Shown here: one piece after another, positions 6,349-8,561 of the stretch | Position numbering within the stretch: the first letter of the stretch is position 1 | Layout: every line of letters begins with the position of its first letter | Source: Planctomycetota bacterium | Lineage (GTDB): Bacteria > Planctomycetota > UBA11346 | DNA length: 8,561 bases | Assembly: GCA_013816645.1 (NCBI GenBank) | Contig: JACDEC010000106.1 | Location: forward strand, 1-8,561 | Direction of reading: 5' to 3' | The notes under the pieces: generated by a model | Database searches by the model: none | What the model was told of the DNA's origin: nothing | What the model saw: the letters and a program-made list of their open reading frames with translations, nothing else | Position numbers and translations under genes: made by a program

Positions 6349-6987
6349 CTACTTCGCCCGATGCCGCACCACCGAGCCCAACCAGTTGCGCAGCACCCGT
6401 TCGCCGTGCGGCGCGCGTTGACGCGGCCAGTACTCGGGATGGAACTGTACCCCGATGCGCGGCAGGTCGGCGTGCTCGACCGCTTCGATGCCGTCGTCGG
6501 ACCGGGCGATGACCTTGTAACCGGCGCCGGGCTCGGCGACCCGTTGGCCGTGGTCCTCGGCGACCTTGCAGGGGTCGGGCAGCCCGGCGAACAGGGGATG
6601 GCCGCGGTGCTGGATGGGAAAATCGGGGTCCTCGCGATAGACGCCGAAGCGTTCGACGCGTCCGCCAGCAAGGACGTTGAGGTACTGGTGCCCGAAGCAG
6701 ATGCCGAGCACCGGCACCGATGGCAGGGCCGCGAGCAGGGCGGCGATCTCCGCGAAATCGTCGAGCGCGCAGTCCTCGCCCAGGCAATGGCGGCTGCCCG
6801 AGAGGATGATCCCGAGCGGTGGCGCCGCCGCGGTGGCGCGTGCGTCGACCTGCGACGCGTGCACGGTCGCCAGGGTGAAGCCCTGGGAGTCCATCAGGTC
6901 GGGGAGGTGGCGGAAGCGCGCGCTCGAGCCGTGCGGTTCGCCGTCCTCCACCCAGAGCCCGACGAGCAGGATCGGCTGCGACTGCAT
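6349..6987 (-). CDS. Class I glutamine amidotransferase, free-standing GuaA-N-like domain
   Basis: This 212-aa protein is one class I (triad) glutaminase domain, which releases ammonia from glutamine for a partner or acts as a peptidase-like hydrolase on gamma-glutamyl substrates. The nucleophile Cys97 sits in LGICFGHQYLN (94-104), and the His183/Glu185 pair in GVQFHPEYW (179-187). Layout is closest to the N-terminal half of GMP synthase and related stand-alone amidotransferases. The usual oxyanion-loop motif SGGP is replaced by LSGSRHCLGED (62-72), so it is probably not guaA. The ATG at 6987 is the first in frame after the upstream gene ends at 7055; a second ATG at 6994 is out of frame, and no clear ribosome-binding site is seen. 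The 67-bp gap to the upstream glycosidase, on the same strand, suggests cotranscription. Physiological acceptor is unknown. Confidence 0.88.
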   Translation of the reverse strand: MQSQPILLVGLWVEDGEPHGSSARFRHLPDLMDSQGFTLATVHASQVDARATAAAPPLGIILSGSRHCLGEDCALDDFAEIAALLAALPSVPVLGICFGHQYLNVLAGGRVERFGVYREDPDFPIQHRGHPLFAGLPDPCKVAEDHGQRVAEPGAGYKVIARSDDGIEAVEHADLPRIGVQFHPEYWPRQRAPHGERVLRNWLGSVVRHRAK

Positions 6988-7054
6988 GCCGCATGGTGGT
7001 GGGGACGGGATCGCCCGCCAGCGTCGCGACACGACAGCCGGGAGTACGCCGCTC

Positions 7055-8561
7055 TCACGGCGCGGTGGCGCGCACCAGCTTGAAGGCGAGATGGCGCTGG
7101 AAGGCTGGCATCGGCAGGGCCAGCCGGCCGCCAGCATGGCTGACCTGGCGGCGCTCCACGATCTCGCCGCGGTCGCAATCCCACCATTCCAAGGACAGCT
7201 CACCCGGCGCGACCGATTCACCGACGACCAGCTCACCGACCGCGAGGCGCTGCCCGTCCCCGCCGGCGAACCCCCAAGCGCGGTCGAGCACGTAGCCGAG
7301 CATGCGCCCTGGCCGCGACCATGCCCGGCACCACAAGGTCTGACCGGAGGCGACCGCGGTCGGCGCGATGCAGGCGGCTTCGCGGCTGCGAAGGTCCTCG
7401 CCGTCGAGGAAGCGCCTCACCGCGCCGTAGAGCGCGAAGCGATCCTGCTGATCGATCCACTCGAACCACCACAGCATCGGCGCGCCGCCATGCCCGCTGA
7501 CCAGCCCGACCCACGGACCGATCGCGTGTTCGGCCGCCAGCCGCGCCGGGGCGCAGGCGCCGGGGCTGCCGCCGAATTCGGTGACCAGGATGGGCTTGGC
7601 GAATCCAGCCAGGCCTTGCCCAGCCTGGAGCGGATCGCGCGTCGAGGCGGCGAGCAGATCGGCGATCAGCGTACCCTCGCCGTGATAGGCGTCGATGGTC
7701 AGGTAGCCCATCTCGGGTTGCGCGGCGATGCGCCGATCGGCCGAATTCCAGTCCCCGCACCAGTGGGTGGTGACGCCACGACCCGATCCGTCGGCTTCGG
7801 CCATGGCGCGGCCGGCGCGCGCGTGCCAGGCCACGACCTCGTCGTTGTCGGCCTCGGCGAGATTGACCTCGGCCCAGAGCTTCCAACCGAGCAGCGCGGG
7901 GCTGTCGCCGTAGCGCGCGCCGAGGTAGCGGAACAGCTTGCGTTGGGCGACGAAGGCGCGCTCGTCGCGGAACAGCTCGGACGGTCGCTCCATCCACCCG
8001 CCATTGGCCCTGCGCCAGGGATGGAACGGCCACTCGGCCTCCGCGCCGGCGTTCTCGCGCGCCATGCCATGGTTGAAGATGCTGAGGTTGACGTGCATGC
8101 CGGCGGCTTCGGCGCGATCTAGGAATCGATCGAGCGCCCAGGCATGGCCGGGGTGGTAGCGGCCGGCGCCGCGGTAGCCGGGCCAATCCTGCGACCATTC
8201 GAGGCCGAGATTCCACGCGCTCAGCCACGTCTCGCAGCCGGTGCCGCCCGCGGCGATCAGGCGTTCGAGCAGCGCGTCGCGGGTGAACGAGCCGCGATCT
8301 GGAGTGAGCGTGGTTCCCAGCGACGACCGGCTGCGCACGTCATAGGTGGAATTGAGGTTGTGCCCGAGCGGCCAGATGAAGCGGCCGCCCGCGCTGAAGA
8401 AGCGCGGGTCCTGCGCATCCGGACGGGGAATGCCTTCCCAGGGCTCGCCGACGACGACCAGGTCCCCGAGTTGCACGGTCAGCGGCGATCCGCCCACCCA
8501 GGCGGCGATGAGGCGCAGGCGATGGCGGCCAGGCAGCCGCGGACGGAAGCGCGTCGCGAAG
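7055..8561 (-). CDS. DUF5060/cellulase-like glycoside hydrolase (5'-partial)
   Basis: The reading frame stays open to the window edge, so the N-terminus is missing; the GTG at 8497 is inside the gene. 501 residues are visible. The first 35 or so (RFRPRLPGRHRLRL ... VQLGDLVVV) match the end of a DUF5060 beta-sandwich. A GH5-like TIM barrel then begins at RFFSAGGRFIWPLGHN (visible 53-68). The likely acid/base is Glu231 in GWKLWAEVNL (codon 7870-7868), and the likely nucleophile is Glu328 in ILVTEFGGS (codon 7579-7577). The barrel also shows ERPSELFRDE and a C-terminal WWFEWIDQQDRF segment, both usual in this group. A small beta domain ends the protein (about visible 395-501, ending PMPAFQRHLAFKLVRA). 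Relatives act on plant or algal polysaccharides outside the cytoplasm; the substrate cannot be told, and any signal peptide is off the edge. It is followed on the same strand by the amidotransferase gene. Confidence 0.88.
   Translation of the reverse strand, partial: FATRFRPRLPGRHRLRLIAAWVGGSPLTVQLGDLVVVGEPWEGIPRPDAQDPRFFSAGGRFIWPLGHNLNSTYDVRSRSSLGTTLTPDRGSFTRDALLERLIAAGGTGCETWLSAWNLGLEWSQDWPGYRGAGRYHPGHAWALDRFLDRAEAAGMHVNLSIFNHGMARENAGAEAEWPFHPWRRANGGWMERPSELFRDERAFVAQRKLFRYLGARYGDSPALLGWKLWAEVNLAEADNDEVVAWHARAGRAMAEADGSGRGVTTHWCGDWNSADRRIAAQPEMGYLTIDAYHGEGTLIADLLAASTRDPLQAGQGLAGFAKPILVTEFGGSPGACAPARLAAEHAIGPWVGLVSGHGGAPMLWWFEWIDQQDRFALYGAVRRFLDGEDLRSREAACIAPTAVASGQTLWCRAWSRPGRMLGYVLDRAWGFAGGDGQRLAVGELVVGESVAPGELSLEWWDCDRGEIVERRQVSHAGGRLALPMPAFQRHLAFKLVRATAP

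Noticed and set aside
7023..7030. GTCGCGAC palindrome between the glycosidase and amidotransferase genes
   Set aside because: It is only 8 bp with no flanking symmetry; expected by chance at this GC content.
6677..8122. 481-codon plus-strand open frame opposite the glycosidase and amidotransferase genes
   Set aside because: Both opposite-strand genes have intact catalytic motifs. The plus-strand product is low-complexity and resembles no family.

Overview
This is a high-GC bacterial window made of three gene blocks. No RNA genes, CRISPR arrays, insertion sequences or integrases were seen. The gene set suggests a Gram-negative-type heterotroph with a 2-oxoglutarate dehydrogenase operon. The DUF5060-type glycosidase at the right end is a kind of protein common in Planctomycetota and related polysaccharide degraders. 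The lineage cannot be fixed from this window; Planctomycetota or a high-GC proteobacterium are guesses only.

Block 1 (1-3359, + strand) is a tight operon. It holds the 3' part of the E2 succinyltransferase gene odhB/sucB (start outside the window), a GNAT acetyltransferase of the phosphinothricin acetyltransferase type, a small two-helix membrane protein resembling DUF3592, and a full-length dihydrolipoyl dehydrogenase (lpdA, E3). The junctions are 0 nt, 3 nt and a 4-nt ATGA overlap. The E2 and E3 subunits of one TCA-cycle complex are therefore separated by two accessory genes.

Block 2 (3360-4288, - strand) is a two-gene unit. A Nudix hydrolase of the ADP-ribose pyrophosphatase type is followed, through an ATGA overlap, by a four-helix DoxX-like membrane protein. 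The doxX stop codon abuts the lpdA stop, so these convergent units have no spacer.

Block 3a (4435-6255, + strand) is an unrecognised 606-aa, mostly helical protein. It is divergent from the Nudix gene. It has an 8-bp perfect inverted repeat just before its start and is flanked on both sides by an imperfect direct repeat of about 39 nt. A sampled stretch has more A/T-ending codons than a sample of lpdA. This orphan and its flanking repeats are the least explained part of the window.

Block 3b (6349-8561, - strand) holds a DUF5060/cellulase-like glycosidase, running off the right edge at its N-terminus, followed by a free-standing class I glutamine amidotransferase. A strong GC-rich hairpin lies between the convergent ends of the orphan gene and the amidotransferase gene.

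I see no clear evidence of a new multi-gene system. The points most worth a second look are the repeat-flanked orphan gene, the inverted repeat at its start, and the two accessory genes inside the E2-E3 operon.
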